DNA from: Rhynchopus euleeides
Lineage: Eukaryota; Euglenozoa; Diplonemea; Diplonemida; Diplonemidae
DNA: 64,000 nt
Reading direction: 5' to 3'
Assembly (NCBI GenBank): GCA_963210315.1
Contig: OY723281.1
Span: 868,001 to 932,000, forward strand
The position numbers were made by a program, and so were the translations under genes. The number at the start of each line of letters is the position of its first letter. Positions within the stretch are counted from its first letter, which is position 1. This document shows positions 1 to 11,740 of this stretch, piece after piece. Under the pieces are notes generated by a model, which was not told where the DNA came from, searched no databases, and saw only the letters and a list, made by a program, of their open reading frames with translations.

Positions 1-2672
1 CTCTTGTCGAAGTCTGCCGATGTCAGGGGAGGCTTCCTCGGATGTTTGACCGGCATCGACTCTCCCTTCCCTCTCCGCCGGCGCTTCGCAGGGACGGGGG
101 TGAACTCAGCAGCGCCATTCCCCCCCGGCACCCGGGGGCGCTTGGCGGGGTTGCTGTCCACCTCCATCTTAGACTGCTTGGCAACATGAGGAGTTTCAGC
201 GTCAGACAGCACCTCCTCCTTCACGGAGTCCCGCTCCGACTTCAGCGAGAAGGGGCTGAAGCAGAAGGTACCTCCCCCCTCCTCAGCAATCTCGTAAATG
301 ACCTGCTTGAACATCCCCTTCACGTAGGCGGGGTCCTGCATGTTGGGCGTGAGGAGGGAGCCTGGAGTCCCAACGGGACCGGGGGATGCAGCAGCTGGTG
401 CTGGGGGTGGCGTCCCATCCACGCTATCCGAGTCACCACTGACGTCACCACTGTCGTCCCCACTGGTGCGGCGGGGGCGGATGCGCCTGTCGTAGGCTGC
501 CTTCGCCAGGGCTGCAGCCTGCTTGGGGTCGCAGAAGTACTCCTTTAACAGCCTGGTCGCTGTTTTGCTCTGACTGTGGCAGAGGCGGAAGATGAACTCC
601 CCCAAGTCTGGGTCCAGCCCAGCGTTTTTTAAGGGGGGGAACGGGAGGGCGTCTACTACACCGTACGTCTTGCTGTTGTTCCGCAGCGATGCGTTGAACT
701 CTGACAGCTTCGAACGTATCCTGGTGTGGTAGGACCCCTGGCGCTCACCGCAGGGGATGCGCTCCTCAGTCCACAGGAAGGGTGCCTTCTGGAGGATATC
801 AGCAGCCAACGAGAATCCATTGTGTGCGGCTATCACATCCTTGTAGGCCTTGAAGAAGCCCTTCAGGAATGCCACCTTGCCTGTAGCCCACGCTTTGGCT
901 GCAGCTTTCGGAGGGGTTTCGGGTGGTGTGGCAACCTCGGTTGTTGTAGGTGGAGCTGCAGTAGGTGCATGTGCGGGAACCCCAGGCGGCGACTGTGGAG
1001 GTGCAGGTGCAGGTGCGGCAGGAGTCGGGCCGGGTGGAGGCGGGGGGGTAGTTGAAGACCCGCCCGTTGAAGGTACAGGTGCGGCAGGGGGGGATGTGGG
1101 AACACCAGGCGGTGACGGCGGAGCTGCGGCTGGAGGCGGTGAGGGGGGGAGGGGTGTTGCAGCTCCGACTGCAGGTGCAGGTGCAGGATGCCGTTCCTCA
1201 AACAGAAAGAGGTACGGCGTCTTGTCGGCCTTGAAGTTGCCGAAGGCTCTGACGAGGTTCTTCAATTTGACAACCTTCCCATCGTTGTAACAGCGCCACT
1301 CCTCACCGTAACGGCAATAAGTGATGTAGTGCCCACATGCGACAGTCTTCCCGTCGTGCACCAGAACGCTGCGGAGGGTGTACGCCTTCCCCGCAACATC
1401 CATCTCGAGGGGGACGTCCGTGGGGGTGAGGATCTTGCGCTGTTGCGATGTAGCCGCGTGAAAGCGGAAGCGCTTCACCTGCACCATGAGGACACGAGGC
1501 ATGCTGACAGTCTCTTGCCACATGAGGGCGTCCCTCGGCTTTCCACCGCAGCTGTCACTGGAGCAGGTGTACTGGTTTATCCCGGTCATTGTCTCCGTGA
1601 ATGTCATGTCGTTGTGGAGAAGCTCGCACAAGGAAGCCGGATGGCGTCCCGGCTTTTCTGGGAGGGTAACCGAGTACACCTGGAAGCTCTGCGGCGTCAC
1701 CGACTCCCTCTTGCACTCCAGACACCGTACGGTGGTTTTCTGGAGGACCTCTAGGGCCTTCACATCACGAAGAGGATGCAGCAAAGCCAGCTGCAGAAAA
1801 TCAACAGCATCCTCCTGCAGTTGCTCGTTGCAGAACGGCGCCGGAGAGAACTGCAGCAGCTCAGTGGGGTACGTTCTCCCCCTCTTCCCATTGCACACCT
1901 CGTCGAGAAGGTCGACAACACTCGCCAGCCGGTTCGACTCCTCAAGGAGGTGCGCCTCTGGGGTGGGACAGTCCACCTGGGAGAGGCTGCCGAGTCCCAA
2001 CCCATCGACAGACGCCTGCAAACACCGCGCTGTGGCGCGGACCACTTCGCGAACAGTCCCGCTGGCGAAGAGGCACTGCAGTGCTGCAGCCACGTAGCAC
2101 GTCCACCCGAGGTTGGAGATGCCTCTGGGGACTGGGGGCTCCGCTACGATTTGTGCTGTCGTGGAGGGGAGCGATGCAGGCATGGGGTCCGCAGCAGACA
2201 GAGATGGGGAGGCGGGCCGAGGGGGAACGGCCGGAAAACCTGTCTCAGGCACGCAGTCCCCGAAGACGGTGGGGAGGGGAGGTGGAGAGGGAGGGTCACT
2301 GGGCGTCGTCGGCGGGAAAACAGTCGGAGCAGGAGCAGGCGCTGGCGCAGCTGGCGTGGGAGGTGCAGGCGGAGGTGCGGTCGGAGCAGGCGTCACTGCG
2401 CACGTGGGGCAGGAGGGAAGCCCCGGATGCACGCAGAACAGGGTGGGGTCAGTCCCATGACTCACTCGGGGGTGCTTCGTCAGCAAACCCGCCCGGACAC
2501 AGGGAGCACCAGGCCGACGACCCTTGCCCGAAAGTGTGCCGACTGCAACCTCCACAGCCCGACGACTGGTGGAAGGGGGTAGTTGCTCGCACACCTCAGA
2601 AATCAAGTCAGGAGACTTATGCGACAGAGGGAGTCCCGTTACGATGCGCACGATCTCATCTTGGAGAGACAT
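1..2672 (-). CDS. Ubiquitin-specific protease (USP/UCH, peptidase C19) family protein, 3' end beyond window
   Basis: This is an open frame of 890 codons from ATG at 2672 to the window edge, with no stop seen. A Pro-rich N-terminus (about 1-183) precedes a USP domain at about 184-478. The Cys box is GISNLGWTCYVAAALQCL with nucleophile C192. CxxC pairs near 318-321 and CSSDSC near 367-372 fit the USP zinc finger. The His box is YTLRSVLVHDG...CGHY with H448, and the last box is CYND with N463/D464. The family cleaves ubiquitin from proteins. After a Pro/Ala linker (about 480-565) comes an unrecognised helical segment (about 575-715), then a Ser/Asp stretch and basic clusters such as AKRPRVPGG and AKRRRRGKG that look like nuclear localisation signals, so a nuclear role is inferred. 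The start was chosen as the first ATG after a stop-rich leader. The gene points away from the satellite, and its 5' side lies only about 0.4 kb from it. Confidence 0.85.
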   Translation of the reverse strand, partial: MSLQDEIVRIVTGLPLSHKSPDLISEVCEQLPPSTSRRAVEVAVGTLSGKGRRPGAPCVRAGLLTKHPRVSHGTDPTLFCVHPGLPSCPTCAVTPAPTAPPPAPPTPAAPAPAPAPTVFPPTTPSDPPSPPPLPTVFGDCVPETGFPAVPPRPASPSLSAADPMPASLPSTTAQIVAEPPVPRGISNLGWTCYVAAALQCLFASGTVREVVRATARCLQASVDGLGLGSLSQVDCPTPEAHLLEESNRLASVVDLLDEVCNGKRGRTYPTELLQFSPAPFCNEQLQEDAVDFLQLALLHPLRDVKALEVLQKTTVRCLECKRESVTPQSFQVYSVTLPEKPGRHPASLCELLHNDMTFTETMTGINQYTCSSDSCGGKPRDALMWQETVSMPRVLMVQVKRFRFHAATSQQRKILTPTDVPLEMDVAGKAYTLRSVLVHDGKTVACGHYITYCRYGEEWRCYNDGKVVKLKNLVRAFGNFKADKTPYLFLFEERHPAPAPAVGAATPLPPSPPPAAAPPSPPGVPTSPPAAPVPSTGGSSTTPPPPPGPTPAAPAPAPPQSPPGVPAHAPTAAPPTTTEVATPPETPPKAAAKAWATGKVAFLKGFFKAYKDVIAAHNGFSLAADILQKAPFLWTEERIPCGERQGSYHTRIRSKLSEFNASLRNNSKTYGVVDALPFPPLKNAGLDPDLGEFIFRLCHSQSKTATRLLKEYFCDPKQAAALAKAAYDRRIRPRRTSGDDSGDVSGDSDSVDGTPPPAPAAASPGPVGTPGSLLTPNMQDPAYVKGMFKQVIYEIAEEGGGTFCFSPFSLKSERDSVKEEVLSDAETPHVAKQSKMEVDSNPAKRPRVPGGNGAAEFTPVPAKRRRRGKGESMPVKHPRKPPLTSADFDK

Positions 2673-3000
2673 GGTCAGGAATATCCGTGACGCCTGCAGG
2701 GAGGGAAAGCGGTGCAAGCCATCCAACGCAGGGAGGGGGGGCAGGGAGAGGGTGGGTGTAATCCAGAGCTCATGCTAAAACAACAGGGCGGTAGGAAGGT
2801 GGGCAGCCTGACTCGTCCACATCGGAAACTCGGATACCGTGCACCAGTGTCACAGCAACGGTGAATGCAGGGATAGCAAGGCAAAAGGAAGCACGTGCCA
2901 CAGCAGGGAGGAAAAAAAACCCGTTCCAACACTCGGAAAACACCGGAGAAACGACACCCAGTGCGGGAACGCACAGGAAGGATAGCATACAGCACGAGCA
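2673..3000. other. Leader/promoter-side spacer of the USP gene
   Basis: This short stretch lies between the USP start codon and the first satellite-like sequence. I see no TATA box, no second gene and no repeat in it. It probably holds the USP promoter and 5' UTR, but nothing in the bases marks the transcription start. Confidence 0.3.
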
Positions 3001-3096
3001 AATCGGGGCAATCGCGCTGAGAGAGGAGTGCACAGGGGATATCTCGCCGGTGGGGGGGAAACGTCGGGCCAACCTCGCACATCAACGGAAGACATC
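3001..3096 (+). repeat. Degenerate edge units of the 31-bp satellite
   Basis: Fragments such as AATCGGGGCAATCGCGCTGA, GGGGATATCTCGCCGG and ACATCGGGGCAATCTCGCC resemble the satellite unit but carry many substitutions and indels. Diverged border units next to a homogeneous core are typical of tandem arrays that are homogenised by unequal exchange in the middle. Confidence 0.6.
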
Positions 3097-6000
3097 GGGG
3101 CAATCTCGCCTGGGGCGGGAAAGTACCGGGGCAATCTCGCCCGGGGCGGGAAAGTATCGGGGCAATCTCGCCTGGGGCGGGAAAGTACCGGGGCAATCTC
3201 GCCTGGGGCGGGAAAGTGTCGGGGCAATCTCGCCTGGGGCGGGAAAGTATCGGGGCAATCTCGCCTGGGGCGGGAAAGTATCGGGGCAATCTCGCCCGGG
3301 GCGGGAAAGTATCGGGGCAATCTCGCCTGGGGCGGGAAAGTGTCGGGGCAATCTCGCCTGGGGCGGGAAAGTATCGGGGCAATCTCGCCTGGGGCGGGAA
3401 AGTACCGGGGCAATCTCGCCTGGGGCGGGAAAGTATCGGGGCAATCTCGCCCGGGGCGGGAAAGTATCGGGGCAATCTCGCCTGGGGCGGGAAAGTACCG
3501 GGGCAATCTCGCCTGGGGCGGGAAAGTGTCGGGGCAATCTCGCCTGGGGCGGGAAAGTATCGGGGCAATCTCGCCTGGGGCGGGAAAGTACCGGGGCAAT
3601 CTCGCCCGGGGCGGGAAAGTACCGGGGCAATCTCGCCTGGGGCGGGAAAGTATCGGGGCAATCTCGCCTGGGGCGGGAAAGTATCGGGGCAATCTCGCCT
3701 GGGGCGGGAAAGTATCGGGGCAATCTCGCCCGGGGCGGGAAAGTATCGGGGCAATCTCGCCTGGGGCGGGAAAGTACCGGGGCAATCTCGCCTGGGGCGG
3801 GAAAGTGTCGGGGCAATCTCGCCTGGGGCGGGAAAGTATCGGGGCAATCTCGCCTGGGGCGGGAAAGTACCGGGGCAATCTCGCCCGGGGCGGGAAAGTA
3901 TCGGGGCAATCTCGCCTGGGGCGGGAAAGTATCGGGGCAATCTCGCCTGGGGCGGGAAAGTATCGGGGCAATCTCGCCCGGGGCGGGAAAGTATCGGGGC
4001 AATCTCGCCTGGGGCGGGAAAGTACCGGGGCAATCTCGCCTGGGGCGGGAAAGTGTCGGGGCAATCTCGCCTGGGGCGGGAAAGTATCGGAGCAATCTCG
4101 CCTGGGGCGGGAAAGTACCGGGGCAATCTCGCCCGGGGCGGGAAAGTATCGGGGCAATCTCGCCTGGGGCGGGAAAGTATCGGGGCAATCTCGCCTGGGG
4201 CGGGAAAGTATCGGGGCAATCTCGCCTGGGGCGGGAAAGTATCGGGGCAATCTCGCCCGGGGCGGGAAAGTACCGGGGCAATCTCGCCTGGGGCGGGAAA
4301 GTATCGGGGCAATCTCGCCTGGGGCGGGAAAGTACCGGGGCAATCTCGCCCGGGGCGGGAAAGTATCGGGGCAATCTCGCCTGGGGCGGGAAAGTACCGG
4401 GGCAATCTCGCCCGGGGCGGGAAAGTATCGGGGCAATCTCGCCTGGGGCGGGAAAGTACCGGGGCAATCTCGCCTGGGGCGGGAAAGTGTCGGGGCAATC
4501 TCGCCTGGGGCGGGAAAGTATCGGGGCAATCTCGCCTGGGGCGGGAAAGTATCGGGGCAATCTCGCCCGGGGCGGGAAAGTATCGGGGCAATCTCGCCTG
4601 GGGCGGGAAAGTGTCGGGGCAATCTCGCCTGGGGCGGGAAAGTATCGGGGCAATCTCGCCTGGGGCGGGAAAGTACCGGGGCAATCTCGCCTGGGGCGGG
4701 AAAGTATCGGGGCAATCTCGCCCGGGGCGGGAAAGTATCGGGGCAATCTCGCCTGGGGCGGGAAAGTACCGGGGCAATCTCGCCTGGGGCGGGAAAGTGT
4801 CGGGGCAATCTCGCCTGGGGCGGGAAAGTATCGGGGCAATCTCGCCTGGGGCGGGAAAGTACCGGGGCAATCTCGCCCGGGGCGGGAAAGTACCGGGGCA
4901 ATCTCGCCTGGGGCGGGAAAGTATCGGGGCAATCTCGCCTGGGGCGGGAAAGTATCGGGGCAATCTCGCCTGGGGCGGGAAAGTATCGGGGCAATCTCGC
5001 CCGGGGCGGGAAAGTATCGGGGCAATCTCGCCTGGGGCGGGAAAGTACCGGGGCAATCTCGCCTGGGGCGGGAAAGTGTCGGGGCAATCTCGCCTGGGGC
5101 GAGAAAGTATCGGGGCAATCTCGCCTGGGGCGGGAAAGTACCGGGGCAATCTCGCCCGGGGCGGGAAAGTATCGGGGCAATCTCGCCTGGGGCGGGAAAG
5201 TATCGGGGCAATCTCGCCTGGGGCGGGAAAGTATCGGGGCAATCTCGCCCGGGGCGGGAAAGTATCGGGGCAATCTCGCCTGGGGCGGGAAAGTACCGGG
5301 GCAATCTCGCCTGGGGCGGGAAAGTGTCGGGGCAATCTCGCCTGGGGCGGGAAAGTATCGGAGCAATCTCGCCTGGGGCGGGAAAGTACCGGGGCAATCT
5401 CGCCCGGGGCGGGAAAGTATCGGGGCAATCTCGCCTGGGGCGGGAAAGTATCGGGGCAATCTCGCCTGGGGCGGGAAAGTATCGGGGCAATCTCGCCTGG
5501 GGCGGGAAAGTATCGGGGCAATCTCGCCCGGGGCGGGAAAGTACCGGGGCAATCTCGCCTGGGGCGGGAAAGTGTCGGGGCAATCTCGCCTGGGGCGGGA
5601 AAGTATCGGGGCAATCTCGCCTGGGGCGGGAAAGTACCGGGGCAATCTCGCCCGGGGCGGGAAAGTACCGGGGCAATCTCGCCTGGGGCGGGAAAGTATC
5701 GGGGCAATCTCGCCTGGGGCGGGAAAGTATCGGGGCAATCTCGCCTGGGGCGGGAAAGTATCGGGGCAATCTCGCCCGGGGCGGGAAAGTACCGGGGCAA
5801 TCTCGCCTGGGGCGGGAAAGTGTCGGGGCAATCTCGCCTGGGGCGGGAAAGTATCGGGGCAATCTCGCCTGGGGCGGGAAAGTACCGGGGCAATCTCGCC
5901 CGGGGCGGGAAAGTATCGGGGCAATCTCGCCTGGGGCGGGAAAGTATCGGGGCAATCTCGCCTGGGGCGGGAAAGTATCGGGGCAATCTCGCCCGGGGCG

Positions 6001-9000
6001 GGAAAGTATCGGGGCAATCTCGCCTGGGGCGGGAAAGTGTCGGGGCAATCTCGCCTGGGGCGGGAAAGTATCGGGGCAATCTCGCCTGGGGCGGGAAAGT
6101 ACCGGGGCAATCTCGCCCGGGGCGGGAAAGTATCGGGGCAATCTCGCCTGGGGCGGGAAAGTATCGGGGCAATCTCGCCTGGGGCGGGAAAGTATCGGGG
6201 CAATCTCGCCTGGGGCGGGAAAGTATCGGGGCAATCTCGCCTGGGGCGGGAAAGTACCGGGGCAATCTCGCCCGGGGCGGGAAAGTACCGGGGCAATCTC
6301 GCCTGGGGCGGGAAAGTATCGGGGCAATCTCGCCTGGGGCGGGAAAGTATCGGGGCAATCTCGCCTGGGGCGGGAAAGTATCGGGGCAATCTCGCCCGGG
6401 GCGGGAAAGTATCGGGGCAATCTCGCCTGGGGCGGGAAAGTACCGGGGCAATCTCGCCTGGGGCGGGAAAGTGTCGGGGCAATCTCGCCTGGGGCGGGAA
6501 AGTATCGGGGCAATCTCGCCTGGGGCGGGAAAGTACCGGGGCAATCTCGCCCGGGGCGGGAAAGTATCGGGGCAATCTCGCCTGGGGCGGGAAAGTATCG
6601 GGGCAATCTCGCCTGGGGCGGGAAAGTATCGGGGCAATCTCGCCTGGGGCGGGAAAGTATCGGGGCAATCTCGCCTGGGGCGGGAAAGTATCGGGGCAAT
6701 CTCGCCCGGGGCGGGAAAGTATCGGGGCAATCTCGCCTGGGGCGGGAAAGTACCGGGGCAATCTCGCCTGGGGCGGGAAAGTGTCGGGGCAATCTCGCCT
6801 GGGGCGGGAAAGTATCGGAGCAATCTCGCCTGGGGCGGGAAAGTACCGGGGCAATCTCGCCCGGGGCGGGAAAGTATCGGGGCAATCTCGCCTGGGGCGG
6901 GAAAGTATCGGGGCAATCTCGCCTGGGGCGGGAAAGTATCGGGGCAATCTCGCCTGGGGCGGGAAAGTATCGGGGCAATCTCGCCTGGGGCGGGAAAGTA
7001 TCGGGGCAATCTCGCCCGGGGCGGGAAAGTATCGGGGCAATCTCGCCTGGGGCGGGAAAGTACCGGGGCAATCTCGCCTGGGGCGGGAAAGTGTCGGGGC
7101 AATCTCGCCTGGGGCGGGAAAGTATGGGGGCAATCTCGCCTGGGGCGGGAAAGTACCGGGGCAATCTCGCCCGGGGCGGGAAAGTATCGGGGCAATCTCG
7201 CCTGGGGCGGGAAAGTGTCGGGGCAATCTCGCCTGGGGCGGGAAAGTATCGGGGCAATCTCGCCCGGGGCGGCAAAGTATCGGGGCAATCTCGCCTGGGG
7301 CGGGAAAGTACCGGGGCAATCTCGCCTGGGGCGGGAAAGTGTCGGGGCAATCTCGCCTGGGGCGGGAAAGTATCGGGGCAATCTCGCCTGGGGCGGGAAA
7401 GTACCGGGGCAATCTCGCCCGGGGCGGGAAAGTATCGGGGCAATCTCGCCTGGGGCGGGAAAGTATCGGGGCAATCTCGCCTGGGGCGGGAAAGTATCGG
7501 GGCAATCTCGCCTGGGGCGGGAAAGTATCGGGGCAATCTCGCCTGGGGCGGGAAAGTACCGGGGCAATCTCGCCCGGGGCGGGAAAGTACCGGGGCAATC
7601 TCGCCTGGGGCGGGAAAGTATCGGGGCAATCTCGCCTGGGGCGGGAAAGTATCGGGGCAATCTCGCCTGGGGCGGGAAAGTATCGGGGCAATCTCGCCCG
7701 GGGCGGGAAAGTATCGGGGCAATCTCGCCTGGGGCGGGAAAGTACCGGGGCAATCTCGCCTGGGGCGGGAAAGTGTCGGGGCAATCTCGCCTGGGGCGGG
7801 AAAGTATCGGGGCAATCTCGCCTGGGGCGGGAAAGTACCGGGGCAATCTCGCCTGGGGCGGGAAAGTGTCGGGGCAATCTCGCCTGGGGCGGGAAAGTAT
7901 GGGGGCAATCTCGCCTGGGGCGGGAAAGTACCGGGGCAATCTCGCCCGGGGCGGGAAAGTATCGGGGCAATCTCGCCTGGGGCGGGAAAGTGTCGGGGCA
8001 ATCTCGCCTGGGGCGGGAAAGTATCGGGGCAATCTCGCCCGGGGCGGGAAAGTATCGGGGCAATCTCGCCTGGGGCGGGAAAGTACCGGGGCAATCTCGC
8101 CTGGGGCGGGAAAGTGTCGGGGCAATCTCGCCTGGGGCGGGAAAGTATCGGGGCAATCTCGCCTGGGGCGGGAAAGTACCGGGGCAATCTCGCCCGGGGC
8201 GGGAAAGTATCGGGGCAATCTCGCCTGGGGCGGGAAAGTATCGGGGCAATCTCGCCTGGGGCGGGAAAGTATCGGGGCAATCTCGCCTGGGGCGGGAAAG
8301 TATCGGGGCAATCTCGCCTGGGGCGGGAAAGTACCGGGGCAATCTCGCCCGGGGCGGGAAAGTACCGGGGCAATCTCGCCTGGGGCGGGAAAGTATCGGG
8401 GCAATCTCGCCTGGGGCGGGAAAGTATCGGGGCAATCTCGCCTGGGGCGGGAAAGTATCGGGGCAATCTCGCCCGGGGCGGGAAAGTATCGGGGCAATCT
8501 CGCCTGGGGCGGGAAAGTACCGGGGCAATCTCGCCTGGGGCGGGAAAGTGTCGGGGCAATCTCGCCTGGGGCGGGAAAGTATCGGGGCAATCTCGCCTGG
8601 GGCGGGAAAGTACCGGGGCAATCTCGCCCGGGGCGGGAAAGTATCGGGGCAATCTCGCCTGGGGCGGGAAAGTATCGGGGCAATCTCGCCTGGGGCGGGA
8701 AAGTATCGGGGCAATCTCGCCTGGGGCGGGAAAGTATCGGGGCAATCTCGCCTGGGGCGGGAAAGTATCGGGGCAATCTCGCCCGGGGCGGGAAAGTATC
8801 GGGGCAATCTCGCCTGGGGCGGGAAAGTACCGGGGCAATCTCGCCTGGGGCGGGAAAGTGTCGGGGCAATCTCGCCTGGGGCGGGAAAGTATCGGAGCAA
8901 TCTCGCCTGGGGCGGGAAAGTACCGGGGCAATCTCGCCCGGGGCGGGAAAGTATCGGGGCAATCTCGCCTGGGGCGGGAAAGTATCGGGGCAATCTCGCC

Positions 9001-11740
9001 TGGGGCGGGAAAGTATCGGGGCAATCTCGCCTGGGGCGGGAAAGTATCGGGGCAATCTCGCCTGGGGCGGGAAAGTATCGGGGCAATCTCGCCCGGGGCG
9101 GGAAAGTATCGGGGCAATCTCGCCTGGGGCGGGAAAGTACCGGGGCAATCTCGCCTGGGGCGGGAAAGTGTCGGGGCAATCTCGCCTGGGGCGGGAAAGT
9201 ATGGGGGCAATCTCGCCTGGGGCGGGAAAGTACCGGGGCAATCTCGCCCGGGGCGGGAAAGTATCGGGGCAATCTCGCCTGGGGCGGGAAAGTGTCGGGG
9301 CAATCTCGCCTGGGGCGGGAAAGTATCGGGGCAATCTCGCCTGGGGCGGGAAAGTACCGGGGCAATCTCGCCCGGGGCGGGAAAGTACCGGGGCAATCTC
9401 GCCTGGGGCGGGAAAGTATCGGGGCAATCTCGCCTGGGGCGGGAAAGTACCGGGGCAATCTCGCCCGGGGCGGGAAAGTATCGGGGCAATCTCGCCTGGG
9501 GCGGGAAAGTATCGGGGCAATCTCGCCTGGGGCGGGAAAGTATCGGGGCAATCTCGCCCGGGGCGGGAAAGTATCGGGGCAATCTCGCCTGGGGCGGGAA
9601 AGTACCGGGGCAATCTCGCCTGGGGCGGGAAAGTGTCGGGGCAATCTCGCCTGGGGCGGGAAAGTATCGGGGCAATCTCGCCTGGGGCGGGAAAGTACCG
9701 GGGCAATCTCGCCCGGGGCGGGAAAGTATCGGGGCAATCTCGCCTGGGGCGGGAAAGTATCGGGGCAATCTCGCCTGGGGCGGGAAAGTATCGGGGCAAT
9801 CTCGCCTGGGGCGGGAAAGTATCGGGGCAATCTCGCCCGGGGCGGGAAAGTATCGGGGCAATCTCGCCTGGGGCGGGAAAGTACCGGGGCAATCTCGCCT
9901 GGGGCGGGAAAGTGTCGGGGCAATCTCGCCTGGGGCGGGAAAGTATCGGGGCAATCTCGCCTGGGGCGGGAAAGTACCGGGGCAATCTCGCCCGGGGCGG
10001 GAAAGTATCGGGGCAATCTCGCCTGGGGCGGGAAAGTATCGGGGCAATCTCGCCTGGGGCGGGAAAGTATCGGGGCAATCTCGCCTGGGGCGGGAAAGTA
10101 TCGGGGCAATCTCGCCTGGGGCGGGAAAGTATCGGGGCAATCTCGCCCGGGGCGGGAAAGTATCGGGGCAATCTCGCCTGGGGCGGGAAAGTACCGGGGC
10201 AATCTCGCCTGGGGCGGGAAAGTGTCGGGGCAATCTCGCCTGGGGCGGGAAAGTATCGGAGCAATCTCGCCTGGGGCGGGAAAGTACCGGGGCAATCTCG
10301 CCCGGGGCGGGAAAGTATCGGGGCAATCTCGCCTGGGGCGGGAAAGTATCGGGGCAATCTCGCCTGGGGCGGGAAAGTATCGGGGCAATCTCGCCTGGGG
10401 CGGGAAAGTATCGGGGCAATCTCGCCTGGGGCGGGAAAGTATCGGGGCAATCTCGCCCGGGGCGGGAAAGTATCGGGGCAATCTCGCCTGGGGCGGGAAA
10501 GTACCGGGGCAATCTCGCCTGGGGCGGGAAAGTGTCGGGGCAATCTCGCCTGGGGCGGGAAAGTATGGGGGCAATCTCGCCTGGGGCGGGAAAGTACCGG
10601 GGCAATCTCGCCCGGGGCGGGAAAGTATCGGGGCAATCTCGCCTGGGGCGGGAAAGTGTCGGGGCAATCTCGCCTGGGGCGGGAAAGTATCGGGGCAATC
10701 TCGCCTGGGGCGGGAAAGTACCGGGGCAATCTCGCCCGGGGCGGGAAAGTACCGGGGCAATCTCGCCTGGGGCGGGAAAGTATCGGGGCAATCTCGCCTG
10801 GGGCGGGAAAGTACCGGGGCAATCTCGCCCGGGGCGGGAAAGTATCGGGGCAATCTCGCCTGGGGCGGGAAAGTATCGGGGCAATCTCGCCTGGGGCGGG
10901 AAAGTATCGGGGCAATCTCGCCCGGGGCGGGAAAGTATCGGGGCAATCTCGCCTGGGGCGGGAAAGTACCGGGGCAATCTCGCCTGGGGCGGGAAAGTGT
11001 CGGGGCAATCTCGCCTGGGGCGGGAAAGTATCGGGGCAATCTCGCCTGGGGCGGGAAAGTACCGGGGCAATCTCGCCCGGGGCGGGAAAGTATCGGGGCA
11101 ATCTCGCCTGGGGCGGGAAAGTATCGGGGCAATCTCGCCTGGGGCGGGAAAGTATCGGGGCAATCTCCCCTGGGGCGGGAAAGTATCGGGGCAATCTCGC
11201 CTGGGGCGGGAAAGTACCGGGGCAATCTCGCCTGGGGCGGGAAAGTATCGGGGCAATCTCGCCTGGGGCGGGAAAGTATCGGGGCAATCTCGCCTGGGGC
11301 GGGAAAGTATCGGGGCAATCTCGCCCGGGGCGGGAAAGTATCGGGGCAATCTCGCCTGGGGCGGGAAAGTACCGGGGCAATCTCGCCTGGGGCGGGAAAG
11401 TGTCGGGGCAATCTCGCCTGGGGCGGGAAAGTATCGGGGCAATCTCGCCTGGGGCGGGAAAGTACCGGGGCAATCTCGCCCGGGGCGGGAAAGTATCGGG
11501 GCAATCTCGCCTGGGGCGGGAAAGTATCGGGGCAATCTCGCCTGGGGCGGGAAAGTATCGGGGCAATCTCGCCTGGGGCGGGAAAGTATCGGGGCAATCT
11601 CGCCTGGGGCGGGAAAGTATCGGGGCAATCTCGCCCGGGGCGGGAAAGTATCGGGGCAATCTCGCCTGGGGCGGGAAAGTACCGGGGCAATCTCGCCTGG
11701 GGCGGGAAAGTGTCGGGGCAATCTCGCCTGGGGCGGGAAA

